From NCBI GenBank assembly GCA_903921205.1, contig CAIXPF010000180.1:1-64000 (forward strand): a DNA stretch of 64,000 nucleotides, given 5' to 3'. Below are positions 28,601 to 40,535 of the stretch, in pieces (position 1 is the first letter of the stretch; every line of letters starts with the position of its first letter). This stretch comes from an uncultured Acidimicrobiia bacterium (GTDB lineage: Bacteria > Actinomycetota > Acidimicrobiia > Acidimicrobiales > CAIXPF01). The notes below the pieces were generated by a model that saw only the letters and a list, made by a program, of their open reading frames with translations, was not told the DNA's origin and did not search any database. A program made the position numbers and the translations under genes.

Positions 28601-30255
28601 TCACCCCGAAGCGCCGCCCGTACGGGCGCCGAACGACCCGCCCACGCAGCCTCGTCATCGACGACCAGCAACCGGCGCCGCCCCTGCACGGCTCCGCCCG
28701 AACCCGATGCCGAGACGGCCGAGGGGGCGAGCAGTCCCCTGTGCCGGCTGCCTCCCGGAGCCGGACGCCCTGGACCCGGCGCAGCCCCCACCCCGGCCGG
28801 CGCCGCTTCCGCCAGCTCCGTACCATCTGGTATGGATAGTCCACCGTGGGGCAACCAAGCGGTCCAGGCCCAGTCCTGCTCGCGGCCGGCCACCACGAGC
28901 AGGTCGAGATCGGCCGGGCCGTGCAATGTCGCGAGCTGCATCACCACGCTGCGGGCCACTGCCATGGCAGCGCGACGATCACCGACGATCCCGAGCACCG
29001 GATGGGCCAGCAGGTCGAGCTCGACCACCGAATCCCGGGCTACCCCAGCCGCTTCGACCACCTCGGCCGCAGCGGGATCGAGCGTCTCGGTCCCCGTCGC
29101 CTGCTCGAGCACCGACAGCGCAGACCACCGCTGTCCGGCCCGCCCCAGCCGAACCCGGCCGGCATCGGCATCGTCGAGGCGGCGCTCCCACAGCGTGACC
29201 GCCGGCCGCTGCACCCGGCGACCGATCTCGGCAAGGTCGAGGCATCGCCGCGTCACCTCGTCATCGTGCCGGGCACGGGCCTGCTGCAACGCACGTGCGA
29301 AACGGACGAGTTCCTCTGCATGATGCCGGCGCTGCACCCGGCCGGCCCGCCGCGACGATCGCCGGGCCGTCCACCACGTCACCACAGCGGTGCACGGCGA
29401 CAACGCAGTGAGCGCTGCGAACGCCCAATTCCCGCTGACCGCCACGAGCACACCGGCGACGACGAGCGGGAGCAGTACCCCGGCAATCGCCAACGGCACG
29501 GGACGCGCCGGCGCCGGCGGGACCGGAACCCGAACCGCCTCGCCTGGCGAGCCGGCCCGCGCTCGCGGCGGCCGATTGAGCACGATCGTGCCCCGTGGCC
29601 CCCGGTCGCACACGGGGTCCACCCACTGCGGCTCGTCGTGACGCTCGGGCTGTTCCGCCCACCACCATGCCATACCGAGACGTACGGCATGACCGGAGAT
29701 CAGCCGTTGAGGCGCTTGCGCGAACTCGTTCAACCAGGTCACCATCACCTCGCCCGACGGACCTACCTCGAGCGACGTGTGCAACGGCAGCACCCCGGCG
29801 TCGGCAAGCACCAGATCGCACGCCTCCGACGATCCGACGAGGTAGGTCCCTGCCGCCAGGTCGAACCGCCGTCCGGCATCGAGCCCGTCCCGGGTGACCA
29901 GGGACGCGACCACCGCTCGACCCGACGCCATGCCGTGCGTCCGGCCCACGGTTCCGGCGACCGGCGGCGGCCCGGTCCCGAGTCGACCCACGACGCTGCC
30001 CTGACACAGTCCGACCTCATCGAGCCGATCGGCGGCGCGGACCGCACGTCCGTCCACGAGCAACCCGGCCGCCTCGCCGCATCCCAACGACCGGGCCAGG
30101 TCGGCCACCAGCGCGTCGTCGCGGGCGCGGCGCACCACCAGAGCGCCGGACGCGTCCCCGTCACGCAGCCGCAACTCCGTCCACCCCGCGGAACCCGCCA
30201 TACCCGCCATACCCGCCATACCCGCCATACCCGCCATACCCGCCATACCCGCCAT
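25660..30255 (-). CDS. FHA-domain FtsK/SpoIIIE ATPase, EssC/EccC-like type VII secretion ATPase
   Basis: 1531 aa; N-terminal ubiquitin/FHA-like region (GTYLVGSSEACDLVLADAGVLPLHTSLEV), hydrophobic segments, then three P-loop modules: GTTGAGKSELLRSW/LVVVVDEFATL, GATGSGATS/VVVVIDGLGSL, GPRRSGRST/VLLVDDAED. Confidence 0.88.
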   Translation of the reverse strand: MAGMAGMAGMAGMAGMAGMAGSAGWTELRLRDGDASGALVVRRARDDALVADLARSLGCGEAAGLLVDGRAVRAADRLDEVGLCQGSVVGRLGTGPPPVAGTVGRTHGMASGRAVVASLVTRDGLDAGRRFDLAAGTYLVGSSEACDLVLADAGVLPLHTSLEVGPSGEVMVTWLNEFAQAPQRLISGHAVRLGMAWWWAEQPERHDEPQWVDPVCDRGPRGTIVLNRPPRARAGSPGEAVRVPVPPAPARPVPLAIAGVLLPLVVAGVLVAVSGNWAFAALTALSPCTAVVTWWTARRSSRRAGRVQRRHHAEELVRFARALQQARARHDDEVTRRCLDLAEIGRRVQRPAVTLWERRLDDADAGRVRLGRAGQRWSALSVLEQATGTETLDPAAAEVVEAAGVARDSVVELDLLAHPVLGIVGDRRAAMAVARSVVMQLATLHGPADLDLLVVAGREQDWAWTAWLPHGGLSIPDGTELAEAAPAGVGAAPGPGRPAPGGSRHRGLLAPSAVSASGSGGAVQGRRRLLVVDDEAAWAGRSAPVRAALRGDAGPCSAVVVAAAAERLPAMCRSVLEVRADGRATLTRMHDGSVLGGIEAMGASEDTASRLAAALARFEDPELDAPDAGLPDETGLLELLRPDAQSLEDAMARRWAASAARPREAGLRVTLGVGTDGPVVVDLVSDGPHALVAGTTGAGKSELLRSWVAALAASYSPAVCNVVLLDFKGGSAFDACASLPHTVAVVSDLDGDLAGRVLQCLQAELRHREHVLREAGVGDLIDLHEREAALGGSPGLARLVVVVDEFATLAAEHPRFLESLVGIAQRGRSLGVHLVLATQRPAGVVSEQIKANTNIRIALRVQDRSDSIDVIEQPDAADLSRQRPGRAYVRLGRHDVTIVQTCFSGRAGRAEPSEAVVAVDHADHAEPRSAGARPSGSESAEPPGHDRPGPDGERDLDLVVRAARRAAADSGLPPPRVPWPDPLPDRVGDAELAEARRASSPTGFRPFFLVDDPDRQRRICGGWDLRQGNLLIFGATGSGATSALLGCVAAAAAAAPDRLHLQLIADDPVLVGLDRLPHVGTVVRRSDTERRTRLLWYLDGELRRRRHDPDGPTGARPNVVVVIDGLGSLLAEMNSAAHSAEDADRLGRLLVDGPAHGLYTVATVEQASSVRHGLLASVTQRIVLRTADPLDARQLGVVPVSGPPGRGREAGSGRLLQIVHPEVAQASLAVAATRWSGAGRAAGCFPFSAGRLPEVVSAEDCRDGWAATGRAARREAGAARTAEWTAGAGSLYATRDMACGIAGSAAVGGAEDPGTLAGRGRDGGSARWTPVGVGGPDLSVQGWWLTPGSAALVAGPRRSGRSTALLQLARRIGCDGPGAGLVLWTPRPSPLRALQAALHVHRDQLDADVIAGLTSGRHGPPPVLLVDDAEDTGDPAAIVSAALGAGWVVIAAGRSDALRSTFGHWTRQVRSSRQGLLLQPDVDLDGELLGVRLPRRAEASLRPVGRGYLVADAEPVLVQGFLPEVPDRNSW
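30193..30255. repeat. Tandem repeat, 7 perfect copies of 9 bp (ATGGCGGGT on minus strand)
   Basis: Plus strand (ACCCGCCAT)x7 read directly; encodes (Met-Ala-Gly)x7 at the N-terminus of the ATPase ORF. Confidence 0.97.
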
Positions 30256-30365
30256 ACCGGACAGTGTGCAGGACGACCGCCTGCATACTCACGGGGATTT
30301 CGCGGACCGTGAGCCCACGGCGACGGCCGACGGGCACGACGTCCGAGCGCCTTCGCTCGGTCCGA

Positions 30366-32237
30366 TCAGGCGCCGCGGGGATCCACCGCGATCCGCACCC
30401 GTTCGGCCGGCCGGGAGACGGTGGCGAGGCCATCTGCGAGCGTCGCAGAGTCGGCGGCACGCACCAGATACCGGCCGTCGGTGGGGCCGAGCACCGTGAC
30501 GGTGGGTTGGGCTGACAACCCCGCGGCCAGCGCCGCTGCGCCCGGCCCGTCGAGCAACGCCAGCGCGGCGAAGGGCGGAAGCTCCAACTGCCGACGCCGT
30601 GCCGCCTCCGGCCCGCTCCAGCGGCCCGGATCACCGTGCAGCACGGCCTGCACCACATCGTGGTCGGGGCTGCGGGTCTGCACGATCAGCCGTCCGCCGC
30701 GCCGGCGACCACCGAGCATCCTGGCCGCCAACGCCAGCATCGCCAGGGTCTGTTCGGCGGCACGGTAGCGAGGGGCGAACAACTCCTGGTCGAGATCGAG
30801 GAACACCACCACCGCAGCGCGGCGGACACGGTGCAGCACCGCCTCGGTGCCGACCCAGACCCGTGGTCGACGTCCCGGGGCGGGCATCGCCCCCGCATCG
30901 TCGGAACCGCCCAGCGACACGCCGGCCACGGAGACGCCCGCTGCGGTGACCTCGGCCACCGGCTCGCCCACAAGCGCCTCCACCTCCTCCCGAACCCGGC
31001 CGACCCCCGGGCGCAGCACCGCCAGCCGGGTGGCACCACACCCGCTGCACACCTCCGGCCGTTGGTGACCCGCAGCAGCGCAGCGCAGCACCCGGGCACC
31101 GCCGTCCGGCGCACTCGCAGCCTGAACGGCGGCGCCGCACTCGTCGCAGCGGCAAAGCTCGCCGCAACGCGTGCACGCCAGCAACTTCGCCCGCCCGGTG
31201 CGGTTGTGCACCACCACCACCGGACCCTCGCCCCGCAGTGCATCGACCACCGCCACCGAGTACAGGCCTTCCCGTGGATCGAGCTCGCGCCGGTCCACGA
31301 CCGTGACCACCGGCCAGCCCGCCCGCTCGAACGCCCGGGACGGCTCGACGATCGGGGCGAGATGCAGCGCCTCGAGGCTGGGAACCGGCGACACCAGCAG
31401 GCTCGCCACGCCGGCTCGCCTGGCCCGTTCCAGTGCGACGTCGCGGGCGTTCCAGGTGGGGGCGCGTTCGTCCTGGTAGCGGGCATCGTGCTCGTCGAAG
31501 ACCACCACACCGCGCAGGCCACGCACCGGCGCCCAGGCCGCGGCGCGGCTGCCGATCACCGTCGCCCCGGCAGCACCGGCCGCCCAGCCGTCGGGGTGGC
31601 GGGCGATCCAGTGGCCCTCGGCCCGCAGGGCCCGGGCCAAGGTGTCGGCCTCGTGTTGGGACGGGGTCAGCAACAGCGCCGGTCCGTCCTCCAGCGCCGC
31701 GCGGGCCAGGCCGAGCCGTTCGGCGCCCGGCGGCCAACGCAGGATCCGGGTGCCGCCCGCCCCTGCGGCGAGCAGCGCCTCGCGGCCCACCGTGAGGGCC
31801 TCGTCGACACCATCGTCGAACTTGGCCACGCCCGCCGATGGCGGCTGCGCAGCCAACGGCGGTGGCGGGGCCGGCAGCCCGAGAACCGCTCGATCCGGGG
31901 TCGCAGCTCGCACAAAGGTCAGCAAGCGTCCGGCCCATCGATGTGCAGCCCAACCCGCCAGGTCGAGCAGCTCGGCATCGGGTCCGAAGCCGGAGAACTT
32001 CGTGATCTCCCGCAGGGTCACCCCCTGCGGTGGACGGGCACCGATCTCGCACACCCAGCCACGGACCCGCCGGCCCTGCAACGGCACGCGGACCACGCTG
32101 CCGATGACGATCTTTGCGACCAGATCGGACGGAACGCGGTAGTCGAGCAGCCGGTCGATTGCCGGTACATCGGGAAGGACCCCGACCACGAGGTCGGGGT
32201 CCTGCTCGATTGCGTGGGGCTCGTCGGGTGCGTGCAC
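30366..32237 (-). CDS. priA: Primosomal protein N' (PriA-like), apparently helicase-degenerate
   Basis: Zinc-binding region CTRCGELCRCDECGAAV..CSGCGATRL; VVVFDEHDARYQDERAPTWNARDVA; conserved synteny with metK-coaBC-rpoZ-gmk. Confidence 0.85.
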   Translation of the reverse strand: MHAPDEPHAIEQDPDLVVGVLPDVPAIDRLLDYRVPSDLVAKIVIGSVVRVPLQGRRVRGWVCEIGARPPQGVTLREITKFSGFGPDAELLDLAGWAAHRWAGRLLTFVRAATPDRAVLGLPAPPPPLAAQPPSAGVAKFDDGVDEALTVGREALLAAGAGGTRILRWPPGAERLGLARAALEDGPALLLTPSQHEADTLARALRAEGHWIARHPDGWAAGAAGATVIGSRAAAWAPVRGLRGVVVFDEHDARYQDERAPTWNARDVALERARRAGVASLLVSPVPSLEALHLAPIVEPSRAFERAGWPVVTVVDRRELDPREGLYSVAVVDALRGEGPVVVVHNRTGRAKLLACTRCGELCRCDECGAAVQAASAPDGGARVLRCAAAGHQRPEVCSGCGATRLAVLRPGVGRVREEVEALVGEPVAEVTAAGVSVAGVSLGGSDDAGAMPAPGRRPRVWVGTEAVLHRVRRAAVVVFLDLDQELFAPRYRAAEQTLAMLALAARMLGGRRRGGRLIVQTRSPDHDVVQAVLHGDPGRWSGPEAARRRQLELPPFAALALLDGPGAAALAAGLSAQPTVTVLGPTDGRYLVRAADSATLADGLATVSRPAERVRIAVDPRGA

Positions 32238-32271
32238 CGGCGGACCGGGCCGACCGATCCGGTCGTTCAGC

Positions 32272-33465
32272 TCACAGCCCCAGGGCCGAACGCAGCTCGT
32301 TCACCCGGTTGGTCTGCTCCCAGGGGAAGTCGCCGCTGCGGCCGAAGTGACCGTACGCCGCGGTCTGCTTGTAGATCGGCCGGCGCAGGTCGAGATCGCG
32401 CAGGATGGCCGCCGGACGCAGGTCGAACACCTGCTGCACGGCGTCGGAGATCTTGTCCGGGTCCACGACACCGGTACCGAAGGTGTCGACCAGGACCGAC
32501 AGCGGCCGGGCCACACCGATGGCGTAGGCGACCTGGATCTCGCAGCGCCGGGCGATACCGGCGGCCACGACGTTCTTGGCGACCCAGCGGGCAGCGTAGG
32601 CAGCCGAGCGGTCGACCTTGGAGGGGTCCTTGCCCGAGAAGGCACCGCCCCCGTGACGGGCATAGCCGCCGTAGGTGTCGACGATGATCTTGCGGCCGGT
32701 GAGGCCGGCGTCGCCGACCGGACCGCCGATGACGAACCGACCCGTCGGGTTGACGTAGACGGTGTAGTCGTCGTCGCGGTAGCGCTCGGGGATGGTCGGC
32801 CGGATGACCTGCTCGATGAGGTCGGGCCGGATCATGGTGTCGCGGTCGATGCCGTCCGCATGCTGGGTGGACACGACCACGGTGGTCAGCCGCACCGGCT
32901 CGCCGTCGCGGTACTCGAAGGTGACCTGGGTCTTGCCGTCGGGCCGCAGGTACGGGATCTCACCGGACTTGCGCACCTCGGAGAGGCGCTCGGCAAGACG
33001 GTGGGCGACATGGATCGGCAGCGGCATCAGCATGTCGGTCTCGTCGCAGGCGTACCCGAACATCATGCCCTGGTCGCCGGCACCCTGCTTGTCGAGGTCG
33101 GTCTCCTCGCCGGCCGTCCCGCCGCGCACCTCCTCGGAGGCGTCGACGCCCTGGGCGATGTCGGGCGACTGCTCGTCGATGGCGACCATCACGCCACAGG
33201 TGTGACCGTCGAAGCCGTAGGTGCCCTTGTCGTAGCCGATGTCGCAGATCGTCTTGCGCACGATCGCGGGGATGTCGACGTAGGCCTTGGTGGTGATCTC
33301 ACCGCCCACGATGCACAGACCGGTGGTCAGGAAGCTCTCGCAGGCGACCCGGCTCATCGGGTCCTGCTCGAGCAGGGCGTCGAGCACGGCGTCGGAGACT
33401 TGGTCGGCCATCTTGTCGGGATGGCCCTCGGTCACCGATTCCGAGGTGAAGGTCCAGGTGGTCAC
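32272..33465 (-). CDS. metK: S-adenosylmethionine synthetase (GTG start)
   Basis: [63 protein letters not shown]. Confidence 0.97.
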   Translation of the reverse strand: MTTWTFTSESVTEGHPDKMADQVSDAVLDALLEQDPMSRVACESFLTTGLCIVGGEITTKAYVDIPAIVRKTICDIGYDKGTYGFDGHTCGVMVAIDEQSPDIAQGVDASEEVRGGTAGEETDLDKQGAGDQGMMFGYACDETDMLMPLPIHVAHRLAERLSEVRKSGEIPYLRPDGKTQVTFEYRDGEPVRLTTVVVSTQHADGIDRDTMIRPDLIEQVIRPTIPERYRDDDYTVYVNPTGRFVIGGPVGDAGLTGRKIIVDTYGGYARHGGGAFSGKDPSKVDRSAAYAARWVAKNVVAAGIARRCEIQVAYAIGVARPLSVLVDTFGTGVVDPDKISDAVQQVFDLRPAAILRDLDLRRPIYKQTAAYGHFGRSGDFPWEQTNRVNELRSALGL

Positions 33466-33568
33466 GCGCTCCTCCAGGTTGCTGTGGGGGGACGCTGTCC
33501 CCGAGTTGGGTCGTGGGGGCGGAACCCCCGGTTGTGCTGTGTTCGTCGGCTGTGCTCGTGCCGCGCCA

Positions 33569-34804
33569 TCAGGTCCGGTCGCTCCCCGTCGCGGGCGTCC
33601 CGGATCGCAACGAAGCCGCCACGTCGAGCACCGACGCAGCGATCCGGCGCTTGTCGTCGAGGGGGACGTCGATGACCTCCACCTCGTCGGCACCGGGGCG
33701 ACGCACCAGGATGACCACCTGGTTGGTGTCGTGTTCGAACCCGACCTGCGGGGCCGACACGTCGTTGGCCACGATCAGGTCCGCACCCTTGCGGGTGAGC
33801 TTGCCGAGGGCGTTCTCGCGCAGGTCGGACGTCTCGGCCGCGAACCCGACGAGGATCTGGCCCTGCGGTTTGAGCGCCCCGAGGGCGGCCAGGATGTCCG
33901 GCGTCGGTTCGAGGATGACCTGAGGGACGCCCTGGTCCTTCTTGATCTTGCCCGCGGCCGGGTCGACCGGGCGGAAGTCCGCTACGGCCGCAGCCATCAC
34001 GACCAGGTCGGCATCGGTCGCCGCCGTCATCATCGCCTGCCGCATCTGCTCCGCCGACTCCACCCGCACTTGCACGATGGAGTCAGTGATAGGCCGATCC
34101 ACCGTGGTGACCAAGGTGACCTTTGCCCCGCGTCGATCGGCCTCCGCAGCGATGGCGTGACCCTGCTTGCCGGAGCTGCGGTTGCCGATGAAACGGACCG
34201 GGTCGATGGCCTCACGGGTCCCGCCCGAGCTGACCACGACCTTCCAACCCTGCAGTTCGGCGGGGACGAACAGGCGCTCGATGGCCTCGACGATCACGGC
34301 CGGATCGGCCAGGCGTCCCTTGCCGATGTCGCCACCGGCCAGACGGCCCTCCTCCGGCGGAACCATGTGCACCCCACGCCGGGCCAGCAGCGCCAGGTTG
34401 TCCTGCACCGCCGGGTGCTCCCACATCTCGGTGTGCATCGCTGGGCAGACCAGCACCGGCGCCCGTGTCGCCAGCAGCGTGGCGGTCAGCAAGTCGTCGG
34501 CGATGCCGGCGGCGTAGGTGCCCAGCAGGCGAGCCGTCGCCGGACAGACCACCACGAGGTCGGCACCCTGGCCGAGCTTCGTGTGCGGGATCGGGCTGGC
34601 CTCATCCCACAGACTGGTCTGGACCGGCTCGGAGGCCAGGGCCGAGAACGTCGTCTCGCCCACGAAGTGCCGCGACGCCTCGGTCAACACCGGTGACACG
34701 TGGGCACCGAGGTCGACCAGACGACGACACACCTCGATCGCCTTGTAGGCGGCGATACCGCCGCTCACGCCGAGAACGATGCGCCGACCGGCCAGGACAG
34801 ACAT
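33569..34804 (-). CDS. coaBC: Bifunctional phosphopantothenoylcysteine decarboxylase / phosphopantothenate-cysteine ligase
   Basis: [70 protein letters not shown]. Confidence 0.96.
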   Translation of the reverse strand: MSVLAGRRIVLGVSGGIAAYKAIEVCRRLVDLGAHVSPVLTEASRHFVGETTFSALASEPVQTSLWDEASPIPHTKLGQGADLVVVCPATARLLGTYAAGIADDLLTATLLATRAPVLVCPAMHTEMWEHPAVQDNLALLARRGVHMVPPEEGRLAGGDIGKGRLADPAVIVEAIERLFVPAELQGWKVVVSSGGTREAIDPVRFIGNRSSGKQGHAIAAEADRRGAKVTLVTTVDRPITDSIVQVRVESAEQMRQAMMTAATDADLVVMAAAVADFRPVDPAAGKIKKDQGVPQVILEPTPDILAALGALKPQGQILVGFAAETSDLRENALGKLTRKGADLIVANDVSAPQVGFEHDTNQVVILVRRPGADEVEVIDVPLDDKRRIAASVLDVAASLRSGTPATGSDRT

Positions 34805-34828
34805 GGCAGCTACCTGTGAGCCCCGAGA

Positions 34829-35128
34829 TCAGTTCGCGGCGTCGTCGGTGTCGTCCGCCGCCGTCTCCTCGTCCTCCGGGAGCTCGCGGTCGATGGCCAC
34901 GATCTTGCCGGCGTCGATCTCCTCGAAGGCGATGGAGAGCGGCTTGCGGGCCAGCGACGTCACCTGCGGCGGCACCAGGGCACCCAATCCGTCACCGAGC
35001 TGGCCGAAGTAGGCGTTGATCTCGCGCGCCCGCTTCGAGGCCACCGTGACCAGGCGGAACTTCGACCTCGTCAGGGCGAGCAGATGCTCGATGGGCGGGT
35101 TCATCATGGTGTCGTGACGCTCGGCCAA
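34829..35128 (-). CDS. rpoZ: RNA polymerase omega subunit
   Basis: MMNPPIEHLLALTRSKFRLVTVASKRAREINAYFGQLGDG; between gmk and coaBC. Confidence 0.93.
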   Translation of the reverse strand: MAERHDTMMNPPIEHLLALTRSKFRLVTVASKRAREINAYFGQLGDGLGALVPPQVTSLARKPLSIAFEEIDAGKIVAIDRELPEDEETAADDTDDAAN

Positions 35129-35254
35129 GGCAGACTCCGATGCAGGGCGACCGGTGAAGGCCCCCGAAGTGAACGCGCGACCGGCGGTCGGCGAGAAACC
35201 AGCAGATAAGCATAGCAGCGGCGGTGCACCCCTCCGGCGCGCCCTGGCAGGGGC

Positions 35255-35815
35255 TCAGCTCAGCGATCGGGAACGCGCCCGCTCGATCAGCCCCAGCACC
35301 TCGCCGGTGGCCCACTCGACATCATCGTTGACAACGACGACCGCCCCGAGCTCCTGGGAGCGGCGGGCCTCGGCCTCGGCCTTGTCCAGCCTGGCGCGGA
35401 TGATGGGCTCGGGGTCACCCCGGTGACGCAGGCGAGCTTCCTGAGCGGCCGGCGACGGTGCCTCGATGAAGATCAGCAACGCCTCGGGGAAGCGGCTGAC
35501 CACCTGGGCAGCACCCTGCACGTCGATCTCGAGCACCAGGTCGAGACCCTCGGGCGGGTCCGGCACGGGGGTTCCGTAGAGGTTGCCGAGGAACTCTGCG
35601 TACTCGAGGAAGCCACCCTCGGCGATGCGCTGCTCGAACGTGTCCCGGGCAACGAAGACGTAGCTGTCGGCGGCCTCACCGGGACGGCGATCCCGGGTGG
35701 TCCACGAGCGGCTCAACCACAGCCGCCCGTCGAGCGGCAACAGCTTGGACACGATGGTTCCCTTACCCGCGCCACCGGGTCCGGAGATGACGACTATCAG
35801 CGTCGGCCCCCTCAG
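35255..35815 (-). CDS. gmk: Guanylate kinase (start proposed at CTG 35815)
   Basis: In-frame extension of the ORF-track call (which starts at GTG 35752) encodes the P-loop [42 protein letters not shown]. No ATG/GTG found before the P-loop. Confidence 0.93.
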   Translation of the reverse strand: MRGPTLIVVISGPGGAGKGTIVSKLLPLDGRLWLSRSWTTRDRRPGEAADSYVFVARDTFEQRIAEGGFLEYAEFLGNLYGTPVPDPPEGLDLVLEIDVQGAAQVVSRFPEALLIFIEAPSPAAQEARLRHRGDPEPIIRARLDKAEAEARRSQELGAVVVVNDDVEWATGEVLGLIERARSRSLS

Positions 35816-36135
35816 GAGGCGGGGCTGAACTCGGCCAGCAGTGACTTGCGCTGCTGATCCCCGAGACCACGCACCCGGCGGGTCTCACTGATGCCGATCT
35901 CCTCCATGGTGCGGCGGGCCTTCACCTTGCCGACACCCGGCAACGACTCGAGCAGGGCGAGCACCTTGAGCTTGCCGACGACGTCGTCGGTCTCGGCCTT
36001 GACGAAAACATCGGCCAGCGTGACCGACCCCATCTTCAGGCGCTCCTTCAGCTCGGCACGTACGCGACGGGCCTCCGCGGCCTTTTCGAGCGCGGCAGCG
36101 CGCTGTTCTTCGGAGAGGGCGGGGGGATTCGGCAT
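35812..36135 (-). CDS. mihF: Actinobacterial integration host factor
   Basis: [30 protein letters not shown]...[44 protein letters not shown]. Confidence 0.93.
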   Translation of the reverse strand: MPNPPALSEEQRAAALEKAAEARRVRAELKERLKMGSVTLADVFVKAETDDVVGKLKVLALLESLPGVGKVKARRTMEEIGISETRRVRGLGDQQRKSLLAEFSPAS

Positions 36136-36261
36136 GGCCTCGATCCTACCGGTTCGGCCCGGCCGCACCGGTGGATAGGTACCGTCCGAACTGGGGCGAT
36201 GCGACCCGACGATGCCCGCGTGGCCCATCAGCCCCCGGCCGCGGCGGGCCGAGCCGGCCGG

Positions 36262-37196
36262 TCAGCGGTGGGCCGCGCCGACCAGCTCACGCACCGAGGC
36301 CACGCCGTGGTCGCGGCACCACTGTGACAGGCCGGCAGCCACTCGGTGGGCGGCCCGAGGGTCGGCGAAGGACGCCGTACCGACTTGCACCGCCGACGCC
36401 CCGGCGAGCAGCAGCTCGACGGCGTCGACGGCCTCGGCCACACCACCCACCCCGACGATGGGCAGATCGGGCAGCGCCTGGTGCACGTCGAAACAGGCCC
36501 GCACCGCCACTGGGTGGACGGCCCGGCCGGACAGTCCCCCACGCTGGGCGCCGAGCACCGGCCGGCGGGTCTCGACGTCGATCGCCATGCCCACGACGGT
36601 ATTGATGAGGGTCACCGCCTCGGCGCCGCCGCGGTGAGCGGCGTCGGCGACCTCGACGATCCGATCGGTGTTGGGGCTCAGCTTCGCCCAGCGCGGTCGG
36701 TTGCACACTGCCGTTGCCGCAACCACGGCCTCGGTCATGTCGGGGTCGTGGGCGAAGATCCGGTTGCGGTCCTCGAGGTTGGGACACGAGACGTTCACCT
36801 CGACCGCCACCACCTCGGGGCCGAGATCGGCGAGCAGTTCGGCGGCACGGGCGAACTCCTCCACCGTACGGCCCCAGATGGACACGACCACGGCGGCACC
36901 GCTGTCCCGCAGCTCGGGCAGTTCCTCGTCGCGCCAGAACGAAACGCCCCGGCCCTGCAGGCCCACGCTGTTCAACATGCCACCGCCGGTCGGGTGAACC
37001 CGGGGCGCCGGGTTGCCGACCCAGGGCTCGGCGGAAAGGGACTTCACCACCAGCGCGCCGAGTTCCCGCAACGGGAAGAACGATCCGAGCTCGGCGCCAT
37101 GCCCTGCGGTACCCGACGCCGTCATCACCGGATGACGCAGGGTCAACGACCCGACCGCAGCGGGCAGGGCCGGCACCGACGCGGTGCCCCGGCGGC

Positions 37197-37200
<4 letters not shown>
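36262..37200 (-). CDS. pyrD: Dihydroorotate dehydrogenase
   Basis: [60 protein letters not shown]. Confidence 0.92.

Positions 37201-40521
<3,321 letters not shown>

Positions 40522-40535
<14 letters not shown>

Noticed and set aside
30193-30255. CRISPR-like array
   Set aside because: Units are contiguous 9-bp tandem copies without spacers and lie within a coding frame; not a CRISPR.
28846-30312. Plus-strand ORF ending in (RHT)n
   Set aside because: Antisense to the EssC/EccC-like ATPase; the RHT repeat is only the other-strand reading of the 9-bp repeat.
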